Source: Geodermatophilus telluris (lineage in GTDB: Bacteria > Actinomycetota > Actinomycetes > Mycobacteriales > Geodermatophilaceae). From it: DNA of 64,000 bases. The notes under the pieces were generated by a model that saw only the letters and a program-made list of their open reading frames with translations, did not search any database and had not been told where the DNA came from. The stretch's first letter is position 1; each line of letters begins with the position of its first letter. The position numbers and the translations under genes were made by a program. The stretch lies in the NCBI RefSeq assembly GCF_900102745.1, contig NZ_FMZF01000006.1:155559-219558 (forward strand). The letters run 5' to 3'. This document shows, one piece after another, positions 19,317 through 26,967 of this stretch.

Positions 19317-19627
19317 GTTCGGGACCCTGGCGACGTCGGGACCACCGGCACGGCTCGTCCGGCTCGCAGGTGACGGCGGCACGCACCCCGACACCACGCG
19401 CGCCGACGTCCCGCGTCCGGCACCCGTGCCGGCCCGGCACCTCCGGTGGTCCCCGGCGTCACGACCCGTCCGTGCCGTCCGACCGGCGCCGCCCGGTGTC
19501 CGCAGCTCCGATCCCGTCACCTGCCCGCCGCCGGCCCGTCCTCGCCGGCCGACCCGGGCCCGACTGTCGACCGGTCGCCCCGGACGCCACCGCCGGACGG
19601 TGACCCCCTCCTCCCCGGCAGTCACCG

Positions 19628-19670
19628 ACACCACCAGTGTTGCGTCACAGTGACGCAATAATGGTGGTGT
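19628..19670. promoter_or_regulatory. 43-bp composite palindrome upstream of a lipoprotein gene
   Basis: The inner part TTGCGTCAC-A-GTGACGCAA (19640-19658) is a perfect inverted repeat; outer arms ACACCACCA (19628-19636) and TGGTGGTGT (19662-19670) also pair. It ends 37 bases before the TAGGGT box of the lipoprotein gene, where a repressor or activator of the TetR type could act. The regulator is not identified. Confidence 0.7.
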
Positions 19671-19719
19671 GGGGTGCTTCGACGGGCGGCCCGCCCGGCT
19701 GCTCCGTAGGGTCGACGAC

Positions 19720-19962
19720 ATGGAACTCCGACGTCCGATCGCCGCACTGATGACCGCCCTGGCTCTCTTCGGCGGCGGTGCCACGCTGACGGCGTGCGGT
19801 GATCCGGCCGGCCAGGACCGCAACGACGGCACGACCGACGACAGCGAGAACACCAGCGGTGGCGACCCGTCGGAGGAGTCGCAGGACAACCTGCCGGACA
19901 ACAGCAACCCCGACCCGGGAGCACCCGAGGACCAGGACGACGACACGCAGGACCCGGACTGA
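19720..19962 (+). CDS. Small acidic lipoprotein
   Basis: The 80-residue product has a signal peptide with lipobox TLTAC (Cys26). The mature part is about 54 residues made almost only of Asp, Glu, Asn, Ser, Gly and Pro, so it is likely disordered and strongly negative outside the membrane. TAGGGT at 19707-19712 ends 7 nt before ATG, which supports this start and a leaderless message. The function is unknown. It lies downstream of a 43-bp palindrome. Confidence 0.7.
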   Translation: MELRRPIAALMTALALFGGGATLTACGDPAGQDRNDGTTDDSENTSGGDPSEESQDNLPDNSNPDPGAPEDQDDDTQDPD

Positions 19963-19989
19963 CCGGGCGGCGACCTGCGACCCGGCGGG

Positions 19990-20430
19990 TCAGCCGGCGG
20001 CGCGCTCGCTGACCCAGAGCTTGTCCAGCCGGCCGGTGGAGTGCACCAGGTCGGCCAGGGAGCGTTCGAGCTCGGCCTTGGTGTGCCGCTCGGCCAGCAG
20101 CGTCTGGACGTCCTCGATGGCGCAGCGCAGCTGGTAGAGCCGGTCCTGCAGGCCGTCGAGCTCGGCGCGCTTGACCAGGACGACGTCGCCGGGCAGGCCG
20201 GCCTGGGTGCTGGCGTTGCGCTGCTCGTAGGCGCGCTGGCGGCAGGCCTGCCCGCAGTAGAGCCGGGGGCGGCCCACCGACCCGGCCTGGGGCAGGACGC
20301 GGCGGCACCAGCCGCAGCGGCGCTCGCCGCCACTCCCCTGCCGACCGTCTTCCGCCGGGGCGTCCGTCCCCAGCTGCGTCGTCGTACCGACCGCCTTCCC
20401 CACCGTCCTGCGGGCGCGCTGCTCTGCCAC
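19990..20430 (-). CDS. Small zinc-finger-like protein of unknown function
   Basis: A 146-residue protein with a four-cysteine centre CGWC...YCGQACRQRAYEQR (residues about 39-70), followed by a helical, probably coiled-coil half (KRAELDGLQDRLYQLRCAIEDVQ). This CxxC-YCxxAC-RQRAY arrangement is common in small actinobacterial proteins of unknown role. The GTG at 20430 is chosen over one 24 bases upstream because TACCGT (20438-20443) ends 7 nt before it. It is convergent with the small lipoprotein gene. Confidence 0.65.
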   Translation of the reverse strand: MAEQRARRTVGKAVGTTTQLGTDAPAEDGRQGSGGERRCGWCRRVLPQAGSVGRPRLYCGQACRQRAYEQRNASTQAGLPGDVVLVKRAELDGLQDRLYQLRCAIEDVQTLLAERHTKAELERSLADLVHSTGRLDKLWVSERAAG

Positions 20431-20536
20431 GGCCCGCACGGTAGACGGCGGCACCGACAGTCCCGCCGGACACGCCCGCGACGCGCTGACGGAGGGCCCG
20501 TCCGGCGTGTCGGGCGGCGCGGCTAGCGTGTCGGCC

Positions 20537-21313
20537 GTGCCCCCCGCCCGGTTCGCCTACCTCGAGGGGCCGACGCCGCTGGCGATGGCGCACCGCGGCG
20601 GCGCCATCGAGCACCTGGAGAACACGCGGCCGGCGTTCGAGGCGTGCGTGGCGATGGGCTACCGGTACCTGGAGACCGACGTCCGCGTCACCGCCGACGG
20701 TGTCCTCGTCGCCTTCCACGACCCCACCCTCGACCGGGTCACCGACCGCACCGGCCGCATCGAGCACCTGCCGTGGGCGGAGGTCGCCACGGCGCGCATC
20801 GGCGGCCGGGAGCCGGTCGTGCGGCTCGAGGACCTCTTCGGCGCCTGGCCCGACGTCCGGTTCAACCTCGACGTCAAGGCCGCCGGCGTGCTCGCGCCGC
20901 TGGTGCCCCTGGTGCGCCGGACCGGGATGGCCGACCGCATCTGCCTCGGGTCGTTCTCCGACGCGCGGGTGGCCGCGGCCCGCCGGGTGTTCGGGCCCTC
21001 GGTGTGCACCTCGCTGGGCCCGCGCGGGGTCGCCGCGCTGCGGCTGTCGTCCTACTCCCCCCGGGCCGCCGGGCTGGTGCGGCTGCCGGCCGGGTGCGCG
21101 CAGGTGCCGCTGCAGCTGGGCGGCCGCGCGCTGGTGGACGAGCGGTTCGTGGCCGCCGCGCACGCCCGCGGGCTGCAGGTGCACGTGTGGACGGTGGACA
21201 CCCCGGAGGAGGCCGCGGCGATGCTCGACCTGGGCGTCGACGGGATCATGACCGACCGCCCGGCGATGCTGCGCGGCGTGCTGGAGGACCGGGGCCAGTG
21301 GACGCCGCGCTGA
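20537..21313 (+). CDS. Glycerophosphodiester phosphodiesterase
   Basis: A 258-residue enzyme that hydrolyses glycerophosphodiesters to glycerol-3-phosphate and an alcohol. It has the catalytic pair AHRGG (H19) and AFHD, the metal-binding ETDV and NLDVK segments, and the closing VWTVDT. The GTG at 20537 is chosen because TAGCGT (20524-20529) ends 7 nt before it; the GTG at 20528 overlaps that box. No signal peptide is seen, so it acts in the cytoplasm. The stop overlaps the acyltransferase start by 16 bases, which suggests a joint role in phospholipid turnover. Confidence 0.9.
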   Translation: MPPARFAYLEGPTPLAMAHRGGAIEHLENTRPAFEACVAMGYRYLETDVRVTADGVLVAFHDPTLDRVTDRTGRIEHLPWAEVATARIGGREPVVRLEDLFGAWPDVRFNLDVKAAGVLAPLVPLVRRTGMADRICLGSFSDARVAAARRVFGPSVCTSLGPRGVAALRLSSYSPRAAGLVRLPAGCAQVPLQLGGRALVDERFVAAAHARGLQVHVWTVDTPEEAAAMLDLGVDGIMTDRPAMLRGVLEDRGQWTPR

Positions 21314-22227
21314 GCGGGTGGGTACCGGGCGGGTGGCTGCCGGGCGGGTGGGTGCAGGCGCTGCGCGACTGGCGGCCGGCCCCGCCGCCGCTGCCCGACC
21401 ACCTCGAGGGCATCCTCCGCGCCGGCGACCCGGAGTGGTTCGCCCGCGAGCTGGCGATCGCCGCGGCCCCGCCGTGGGAGGTGTGGCTGTTCCTGCTGCA
21501 GCGCTTCTCCTGGCTGGTCGACCTCGTCGGCCGGGTGGAGGTCACCGGGTCGATCCCCGCGGAGCTGCGGCGCGGGCCGCTGCTGCTGGCGGCCAACCAC
21601 GTCGGCGACTTCGACCCGTTCGTCATCGCCGTCGCGCTGCACCGGCTCGGCGTCGTCCCCCGGATCATGGCGACCGGCGGGATCGTGTCCGCGCCGGTGG
21701 TCGGCCCGCTGCTCGAGCGGGCCGGCGGCATCCGGGTCGACCGCGGCACCGAGGTGGCGCGGCACGCGGTGCGGGTCACCGAGGTGGCGCTGGTGCACGG
21801 CGGGCACGTGGTGGCCTATCCCGAGGGGCGGGTCGGCCTGGCGCCCGACGGCTGGCCCGAGCGGGGCCGCACCGGCATGGCGCGGCTGGCGCTGGGCGTG
21901 CGGGTGCCGGTGATCCCGGTCAGCCAGTGGGGCGCCCAGGAGGTGCTGCAGTACGGCAACGACTGGGGCAAGCTGCGCACCCTAGCCCGGTCGCTGGTGC
22001 AGCGGCCGGTGCTGCGGGTGCACGTCGGGCCGCCGGTGTCCATGGCGGACCTCGAGCTGGGCCGGGTGGGCGACGCCAACCGGGCACGGACGCGCATCGC
22101 GGCGGCGATCACGCGGGGGCTGGTGCCGCTGCGGGAGGCGAGCCGGCCGCTGCACCCCGACCCGACCCGGCCCACGACCGGTGTCGCGGCGTTCCCGGGC
22201 GGCGTCGTCCCCGACGACATCCCGTGA
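21298..22227 (+). CDS. Lysophospholipid (1-acylglycerol-3-phosphate-like) acyltransferase
   Basis: A 309-residue PlsC-type enzyme with the catalytic HX4D motif NHVGDFD near residue 100, the substrate segment YPEGRVGLAPDG and an N-terminal hydrophobic stretch WEVWLFLLQRFSWLV. A short start repeat, GWVPGGWLPGGWV, is unusual. The gene overlaps the phosphodiesterase gene by 16 bases, so both belong to one transcript. Confidence 0.85.
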   Translation: MDAALSGWVPGGWLPGGWVQALRDWRPAPPPLPDHLEGILRAGDPEWFARELAIAAAPPWEVWLFLLQRFSWLVDLVGRVEVTGSIPAELRRGPLLLAANHVGDFDPFVIAVALHRLGVVPRIMATGGIVSAPVVGPLLERAGGIRVDRGTEVARHAVRVTEVALVHGGHVVAYPEGRVGLAPDGWPERGRTGMARLALGVRVPVIPVSQWGAQEVLQYGNDWGKLRTLARSLVQRPVLRVHVGPPVSMADLELGRVGDANRARTRIAAAITRGLVPLREASRPLHPDPTRPTTGVAAFPGGVVPDDIP

Positions 22228-22273
22228 CCGGACGGTGCTGGATCCGCGCCGCCCGGGGTGGCACCCTGCGCCG

Positions 22274-23617
22274 GTGAACGCCCCCGACGTCGACGCCGCG
22301 CCGCCCGTCGACCGTGCCCTGCGCCGCGAGCGCTTCGGCTGGTACTCCTACGACTGGGCGATGTCGGTGTTCAACACCAGCGTCACCACGGTCTTCCTCG
22401 GGCCCTACCTGACCTCGGTCGCCGAGGACGCCGCCGGGCCCGGCGGGCGGCTGCCGTTCCTGGGTCTGGCGATCCCGCCGGGCAGCTGGTTCTCCTACGT
22501 GCTGTCGGTGTCGGTGGTGCTGCAGGTCGTGGTGCTGCCGCTGACCGGCGCGGTCGCCGACCGCACCGGCCGCAAGCGGCACCTGCTCGGGGCGCTGGCG
22601 GCGCTGGGCGCGCTGGCCGCGACCTGCCTGTTCTTCGTCGCCGACGGCCGCTACCTGCTGGGCGCGGCGCTGTTCGTGGTGGCCAACGTCAGCTTCGGCG
22701 CCGCCACCGTCGTCTACTACTCGTGGCTGCCCGACCTGGCCGGCCCCGACGAGCGCGACGCGGTCTCCAGCCGCGGCTGGGCCTTCGGCTACGTCGGGGG
22801 CGCGCTGCTGCTCGCCGTCCACCTCGGGCTCTTCCTCGGCGCGGGCTCGCTGGGCCTCACCGAGGGCGAGGCGGTGCGCATCTGCCTGGCCACCGCCGGC
22901 CTGTGGTGGGGACTGTTCACGCTGGTCACGGTGTCGCTGCTGCGCGACCGGCCGGCGCAGGCCGCCGCGCACGCCACCAGCGGCTTCCGCCAGCTCGCCG
23001 CCACGCTGCGGGGCATGCGGGCGTTCCCGCTGACGCTGTGGTTCCTCGGCGCCTACCTGCTGTTCAACGACGGCGTGCAGACGGTGGTCTCGCTGTCGGC
23101 GACCTACGCCAGCGAGGAGCTGGGCCTGTCGCAGTCGGTGCTCACCGGGGCGATCCTCATGGTGCAGGTGGTCGCGGTGTTCGGGGCGCTGGGCCTGGGC
23201 CGGGTGGCGGCCCGCCACGGCGCCAAGCGCACGGTGCTGGGCTGCCTGGTGGTGTGGACGGCGGTGCTGGTGGCCGCCTACTGGCTGCAGGAGGGCGCGG
23301 TCGCGCAGTTCTACGCCCTGGCCGCGGTGATCGGGCTGGTGCAGGGCGGCACGCAGGCGCTGTCGCGGTCGCTGTTCAGCCACCTGATCCCGGCGGGCAA
23401 GGAGGCGGAGTACTACAGCTTCTACGAGATCAGCGACCGTGGGACCAGCTGGCTGGGGCCGCTGGCCTTCGGCCTGACCTACCAGCTCACCGGCTCCTAC
23501 CGGTACGCGATCATCAGCCTGGTGGTCTTCTTCGTCGCCGGCTTCCTGCTGCTGCTGCGGCTGCCGGTGCGCCGCGCGGTGGTCGCGGCGGGCAACACGC
23601 CGCCGGAGCGCCTGTGA
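22274..23617 (+). CDS. UMF1-family MFS transporter (Atg22-like)
   Basis: A 447-residue inner-membrane protein with about twelve helices. It has the UMF1 signatures FGWYSYDWAMSVFNT at the start, SRGWAFGYVGG in the middle, and GGTQALSRSLFSHLIP plus YEISDRGTSWLGP late. The substrate is unknown for the family in bacteria. The GTG at 22274 gives the family N-terminus. The stop overlaps the thymidine kinase start by 4 nt. Confidence 0.88.
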   Translation: MNAPDVDAAPPVDRALRRERFGWYSYDWAMSVFNTSVTTVFLGPYLTSVAEDAAGPGGRLPFLGLAIPPGSWFSYVLSVSVVLQVVVLPLTGAVADRTGRKRHLLGALAALGALAATCLFFVADGRYLLGAALFVVANVSFGAATVVYYSWLPDLAGPDERDAVSSRGWAFGYVGGALLLAVHLGLFLGAGSLGLTEGEAVRICLATAGLWWGLFTLVTVSLLRDRPAQAAAHATSGFRQLAATLRGMRAFPLTLWFLGAYLLFNDGVQTVVSLSATYASEELGLSQSVLTGAILMVQVVAVFGALGLGRVAARHGAKRTVLGCLVVWTAVLVAAYWLQEGAVAQFYALAAVIGLVQGGTQALSRSLFSHLIPAGKEAEYYSFYEISDRGTSWLGPLAFGLTYQLTGSYRYAIISLVVFFVAGFLLLLRLPVRRAVVAAGNTPPERL

Positions 23618-24345
23618 CCGACCCGTCCGTCCCGCCGGTGGCGGTGCCCGCCGCCGGTGACCGCCGCCGCGCGCCGGCCCCGGCCCACCTGCGCTTCTTC
23701 CACGGCCCGATGGACTGCGGCAAGTCCACCCTCGCCCTGCAGGTCGACCACAACCAGAGCCGCCAGGGCCGCTCGGGGCTGCTGCTGACCCAGGGCGACC
23801 GCTCGGCACGGCCGCTGATCAGCTCCCGGGTCGGCCTGTCGCGCACCGCCGTCGAGGTCGACGCCGGCAGCGACCTGCTGCTGCTGGTGCGCAGCCACTG
23901 GGCCGGGGGCCGCCGGGTGGACTACCTGATCGTCGACGAGGCGCAGTTCCTCACCCCCGGGCAGGTCGACCAGCTCGCCGAGCTCGTCGACGCCTCGCAC
24001 GTCGACGTCTACGCCTTCGGCCTGACCACCGACTTCCGCGCCCGCCTGTTCCCGGGCACCCAGCGGCTGCTGGAGGTCGCCGACGACGTGCAGCGCATCC
24101 AGGTCGAGGTGCTGTGCTGGTGCGGGCTGCCGGGCCTGCTCAACGCCCGGGTGGTGGACGGCGCGATGGTGCGCTCGGGCGCCACCGTCGTCGTCGCCGA
24201 CACCGCGCCCACCCCCGCCCCGACCGACGAGGCCGGTGACGAGACGGGCGCGGAGGTGCACTACCAGGTGCTGTGCCGCCGCCACCACGTGCTCGGCCAG
24301 CTCGGGCCCACCGCGGCCGGGCCGGGGCAGCTGGCCCTCCCCTGA
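23614..24345 (+). CDS. tdk: Thymidine kinase
   Basis: A 243-residue type II thymidine kinase that phosphorylates thymidine for salvage. The P-loop GPMDCGKST is at residues 31-39, DEAQ at 108-111, and zinc-binding cysteines lie in VLCWCGLPG and in CRRHH near the end. An N-terminal extension of about 25 residues is not part of the fold. It is translationally coupled to the UMF1 gene (GTGA overlap). Confidence 0.93.
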   Translation: MTDPSVPPVAVPAAGDRRRAPAPAHLRFFHGPMDCGKSTLALQVDHNQSRQGRSGLLLTQGDRSARPLISSRVGLSRTAVEVDAGSDLLLLVRSHWAGGRRVDYLIVDEAQFLTPGQVDQLAELVDASHVDVYAFGLTTDFRARLFPGTQRLLEVADDVQRIQVEVLCWCGLPGLLNARVVDGAMVRSGATVVVADTAPTPAPTDEAGDETGAEVHYQVLCRRHHVLGQLGPTAAGPGQLALP

Positions 24346-24419
24346 GCCCGGGTCCCCCGGCCGGGGGGTGCGTGCGGCGCCCGATACCACTCCATGCGAT
24401 GATGGGGAACCGACTCAGC

Positions 24420-24445
24420 GGAATCTCTTCGCGAAATCCGTCGTT
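24420..24445 (+). promoter_or_regulatory. SigR-type promoter of rbpA
   Basis: GGAAT at 24420-24424 and GTT at 24443-24445 are separated by exactly 18 bases, the consensus of SigR (thiol-oxidative-stress ECF sigma) promoters in Streptomyces. It is about 90 bases before the rbpA start. In S. coelicolor rbpA is a known SigR target. Confidence 0.75.
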
Positions 24446-24536
24446 GGTCCCTTTCGACTCCCCTGCGCAGTGGGTAGCTCCCTGCTGCGACGTGGACTCC
24501 TGACCGACACCCCGAAGCACGAGAGGACGGTGTGCC

Positions 24537-24881
24537 ATGGGCGAGCGTTCCCTGCGCGGCAGCCGACTGGGCAGCGTGAGCTACGAGACCGAGCGGAACA
24601 CCGCTCCGATCGAGCGGCAGTACGCGGAGTACAAGTGCCCCACGGGCCACCAGTTCACCGTGCCGTTCGCCGACGACGCCGAGGTGCCCGACACCTGGGA
24701 GTGCAAGTTCGACGGCGCCGCGGCCAAGCTGGTCGGCGGCAGCGAGCCGGCCCCCAAGAAGGTCAAGCCGCCGCGCACCCACTGGGACATGCTGCTCGAG
24801 CGCCGCTCCGTGGAGGACCTCGAGGAGGTCCTCGCCGAGCGCCTCGAGGTGCTGCGCGGACGGCGCACCCGCGCCAGCTGA
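24537..24881 (+). CDS. rbpA: RNA polymerase-binding protein RbpA
   Basis: The 114-residue protein binds RNA polymerase and the principal sigma factor and stabilises the open promoter complex; it is confined to actinobacteria. The start MGERSLRGSRLGSVSYETER, the core KCPTGHQFTVPFADDAE with WECKFDG, and the sigma-interacting end RTHWDMLLERRS are all typical, and the length is near that of the M. tuberculosis protein. GAGAGGAC precedes ATG. The gene carries its own SigR-type promoter and is followed by a hairpin element and a terminator. Confidence 0.97.
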   Translation: MGERSLRGSRLGSVSYETERNTAPIERQYAEYKCPTGHQFTVPFADDAEVPDTWECKFDGAAAKLVGGSEPAPKKVKPPRTHWDMLLERRSVEDLEEVLAERLEVLRGRRTRAS

Positions 24882-24888
24882 GGGAGGA

Positions 24889-24938
24889 CCCGCCTCCTCC
24901 CACCGCTCGCGAGCTCGCGGCGGGCCCCTGGAGGCGGG
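24889..24938. repeat. Hairpin repeat element, copy D
   Basis: The core CCACCGCTCGCGAGCTCGCGG-CGGGCCCCT is flanked by perfectly paired arms CCCGCCTCC (24889-24897) and GGAGGCGGG (24930-24938). It starts 8 bases after the rbpA stop. Confidence 0.9.
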
Positions 24939-24957
24939 CCGTGCCAGGACCGTTCGG

Positions 24958-24987
24958 CGGCCCCGGTGGGACACCCCACCGGGGCCG
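24958..24987 (+). terminator. Terminator hairpin downstream of rbpA
   Basis: A perfect 13-bp stem (CGGCCCCGGTGGG with its complement) has a 4-base loop. It is 76 bases after the rbpA stop and before the next gene on the same strand. Confidence 0.75.
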
Positions 24988-25062
24988 TCGCGCGTCCGGG
25001 GACCGCTCAGTTCCCGCTCCCCCACGGGTCTGCCCCGTCAGCACCCCCCCGAGGAGGACGCC

Positions 25063-25617
25063 GTGGCCCACCTGATCGCCGGCATGACGATGTCCCTGGA
25101 CGGCTACGTCGCCGACCCCTCCGGGGACTTCGGCGTGCTCTACGCCGACCTCGACAGCCCGGCCGGCCGCGCCTACCTGGCCGCCTCGCAGGCGGAGACC
25201 GGGGCGGTCCTCATGGGGCGGCGCACCTTCGACGGCGCGCCCGACCCCGACTCCTACGCCGACGACTACGAGTACCAGGTGCCGATCGTCGTGCTCACCA
25301 CCCGCCCGCCGGCCACGCCGCCGCGCAGCAACGACCGGCTGTCGATCACCTTCGCCGGCGACCTGCCCGCGGCGGTGGCCACCGCCCGGGAGCTCGCCGG
25401 GGAGCGGGCGGTCACCGTCGTCGGCGGCGCCGACCTCAACCGCCAGCTGCTCGACGCCGGGCTGGCCGACGAGCTGCGCGTCGACGTGCTGCCCGTGCTG
25501 CTCGGCGGCGGCCTGCGGCTCTTCGACGGCGTCGCCCCGGCCCGGCTCGCGGCGACCGGCGTCGAGCGGGTGGGCGAGCGCACCTGCCTGCGCTTCCGGC
25601 CCCTCCCCCGGGACTGA
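25063..25617 (+). CDS. Dihydrofolate reductase family protein (RibD C-terminal-like)
   Basis: A 184-residue protein with the family pattern MTMSLDGYVAD at the start, AVLMGRRTFDG, VVLTTRP and VVGGADLNRQLLDAGLADELRV. These are NADPH-dependent reductase-like proteins; the substrate is usually unknown, and true DHFR or RibD activity should not be assumed. The GTG start has GAGGAGG 5 bases upstream. It is convergent with fxsA. Confidence 0.85.
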   Translation: MAHLIAGMTMSLDGYVADPSGDFGVLYADLDSPAGRAYLAASQAETGAVLMGRRTFDGAPDPDSYADDYEYQVPIVVLTTRPPATPPRSNDRLSITFAGDLPAAVATARELAGERAVTVVGGADLNRQLLDAGLADELRVDVLPVLLGGGLRLFDGVAPARLAATGVERVGERTCLRFRPLPRD

Positions 25618-25622
25618 GGTCG

Positions 25623-26132
25623 TCAGCCGCGCGGGCCGGCGTCGACCACGTCGCCGGCCACCTCGCCCTCGATGACCCGCACCCGCGCACCGGCCGCCGT
25701 CGCACCGGCCGCCGTCGCCCCGGGCACCCGGGTGCTGCGCACCCGCACCGGACCCGCGGGGACCAGGCCCAGCCGCGCGACCAGCCCGCGGCCGACGACG
25801 GCCCGCACCAGGGGGCGGGTGGGCGGCAGCAGGCACAGCAGCCCGACGACGTCGCCGAGGAAGCCGGGCAGCACCATGAGCGCCCCGCCGACGGCGACCA
25901 GGCCCCCGTCCCCGATCGTCCGGCCTCGCTGCAGGGGCCCGCCGCGAGCGTGCGAGCGGAGGGGGGCAGCGAGGCCCCTCAGCTGCCGCGCCGTCAGCGA
26001 CCAGCCCAGCACGGTGGTGGCCAGCGCGGCGAGCACGGTCGCGCCCACCCCGATCCAGCTCGCCACCAGCACGAGGACGACGACCTCGGCGAGGGCCCAC
26101 AGCCCCGCCAGCACCCGAACGCGGTGTCCCAC
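25623..26132 (-). CDS. fxsA: FxsA family membrane protein, with an in-frame repeat insertion
   Basis: A 169-residue protein with two hydrophobic blocks: residues 8-45 (LWALAEVVVLVLVASWIG) and 74-108 (GGLVAVGGALMVLPGFLGDVVGLLCLLP), the FxsA signature. FxsA influences phage exclusion in E. coli; the normal role is unknown. Between the blocks, residues about 52-72 ([20 protein letters not shown]) are encoded by a copy of the hairpin repeat. GTG at 26132 has GAGGAG before it. The place beside ppm matches mycobacteria. Confidence 0.85.
   Translation of the reverse strand: MGHRVRVLAGLWALAEVVVLVLVASWIGVGATVLAALATTVLGWSLTARQLRGLAAPLRSHARGGPLQRGRTIGDGGLVAVGGALMVLPGFLGDVVGLLCLLPPTRPLVRAVVGRGLVARLGLVPAGPVRVRSTRVPGATAAGATAAGARVRVIEGEVAGDVVDAGPRG
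25923..25975 (-). repeat. Hairpin repeat element, copy E, inside fxsA
   Basis: Read on the minus strand it has the core CCGCTCGCACGCTCGCGG-CGGGCCCCT with perfectly paired arms GCCTCGCTG and CAGCGAGGC (25967-25975 and 25923-25931). It keeps the fxsA reading frame open. Confidence 0.9.
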
Positions 26133-26172
26133 GGTTCTCCTCGGCCCGGCTCGCCGGGCGGCCCGGGTCCGC

Positions 26173-26967
26173 CTACCGGACCGCGCTGGACCGCCCGCCG
26201 TCGCGGACCCGTCCCGGTACGGCGCGGGGGACCCGGCCCGGCAGCCGGTCGGCCAGCCGGTCCTGCAGGCCCCACCACGTGACCCGCACCAACGCCTCCT
26301 CAACGATCGAGGCGGTCATCTTGCTCCGGCCCCGCGCGCGTTCGCTGAAGGTGATCGGCACCTCGACCACCCGGGCGCCGGAGCGCCACGCCCGCCACGC
26401 CCAGTCGACCTGGAAGCAGTACCCCTGGCTGGCCACCGCGTCGAAGGGCAGCCGGTCGACCAGCTCGCCGCGGACCGCCCGGAACCCGCCGGTGGCGTCG
26501 GCCAGCGGCAGCCGCAGCGCCCAGCGGGTGTAGCGGTTGCCCAGCCGGGAGAGCAGCAGCCGCCGCCGCGGCCAGTCCTCGACGCGGCCGCCGGGCACCC
26601 AGCGCGACCCGAGCACCAGGTCGGCGCCGTCCAGGGCGGCCAGCAGCAGCGGCAGCTGCTCGGGGTGGTGCGAGCCGTCGGCGTCCATCTCGACGAGCAC
26701 GTCGTAGCCGCGCTCGCGGCCCCACCGGAACCCCGCGACGTAGGCCGGGCCGAGGCCGGTCTTCGCCGTCCGCCGCAGCACGTGCACCCGCGGGTCCGCG
26801 GCGGCCAGCCGCTCGGCGAGCTCACCGGTGCCGTCGGGTGACCCGTCGTCGACCACGAGGGCGTGCGCGGCCGGCACCGCGGCGCGCAGCCGGTCGAGGA
26901 TGGGCCCGAGGTTGTCCACCTCGTCGTAGGTGGGGATGACCACGAGCACCCGCGGCGGGACGGTCAC
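26173..26967 (-). CDS. ppm1: Polyprenol monophosphomannose synthase
   Basis: A 264-residue family 2 glycosyltransferase that moves mannose from GDP-mannose to polyprenyl phosphate, the mannose donor outside the membrane. It has VVIPTYDEVDN, DDGSPDGT and the metal motif DADGSHHP, the segment FRAVRGELVDRL and the end ITFSERARGRSKM, all as in Ppm enzymes. The start overlaps the lnt stop by 4 nt. In mycobacteria the two proteins are fused or adjacent, which supports the call. A basic C-terminal tail of about 30 residues is extra. Confidence 0.93.
   Translation of the reverse strand: MTVPPRVLVVIPTYDEVDNLGPILDRLRAAVPAAHALVVDDGSPDGTGELAERLAAADPRVHVLRRTAKTGLGPAYVAGFRWGRERGYDVLVEMDADGSHHPEQLPLLLAALDGADLVLGSRWVPGGRVEDWPRRRLLLSRLGNRYTRWALRLPLADATGGFRAVRGELVDRLPFDAVASQGYCFQVDWAWRAWRSGARVVEVPITFSERARGRSKMTASIVEEALVRVTWWGLQDRLADRLPGRVPRAVPGRVRDGGRSSAVR

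Larger units (their letters stand above)
19140..19719. other. 580-base non-coding region with palindromes and a tandem repeat
   Basis: Open frames exist on both strands, but none has the usual codon pattern or a recognisable product. Three structures are present: a hexamer inverted repeat at 19194-19207, a 14-bp tandem repeat at 19277-19316 and a 43-bp composite palindrome at 19628-19670. Confidence 0.65.

Noticed and set aside
19199-19603. A 134-codon ORF in the 580-base gap
   Set aside because: It is Pro/Arg-rich without the codon pattern of real genes here, runs through the tandem repeat and has no ribosome site or TANNNT box.
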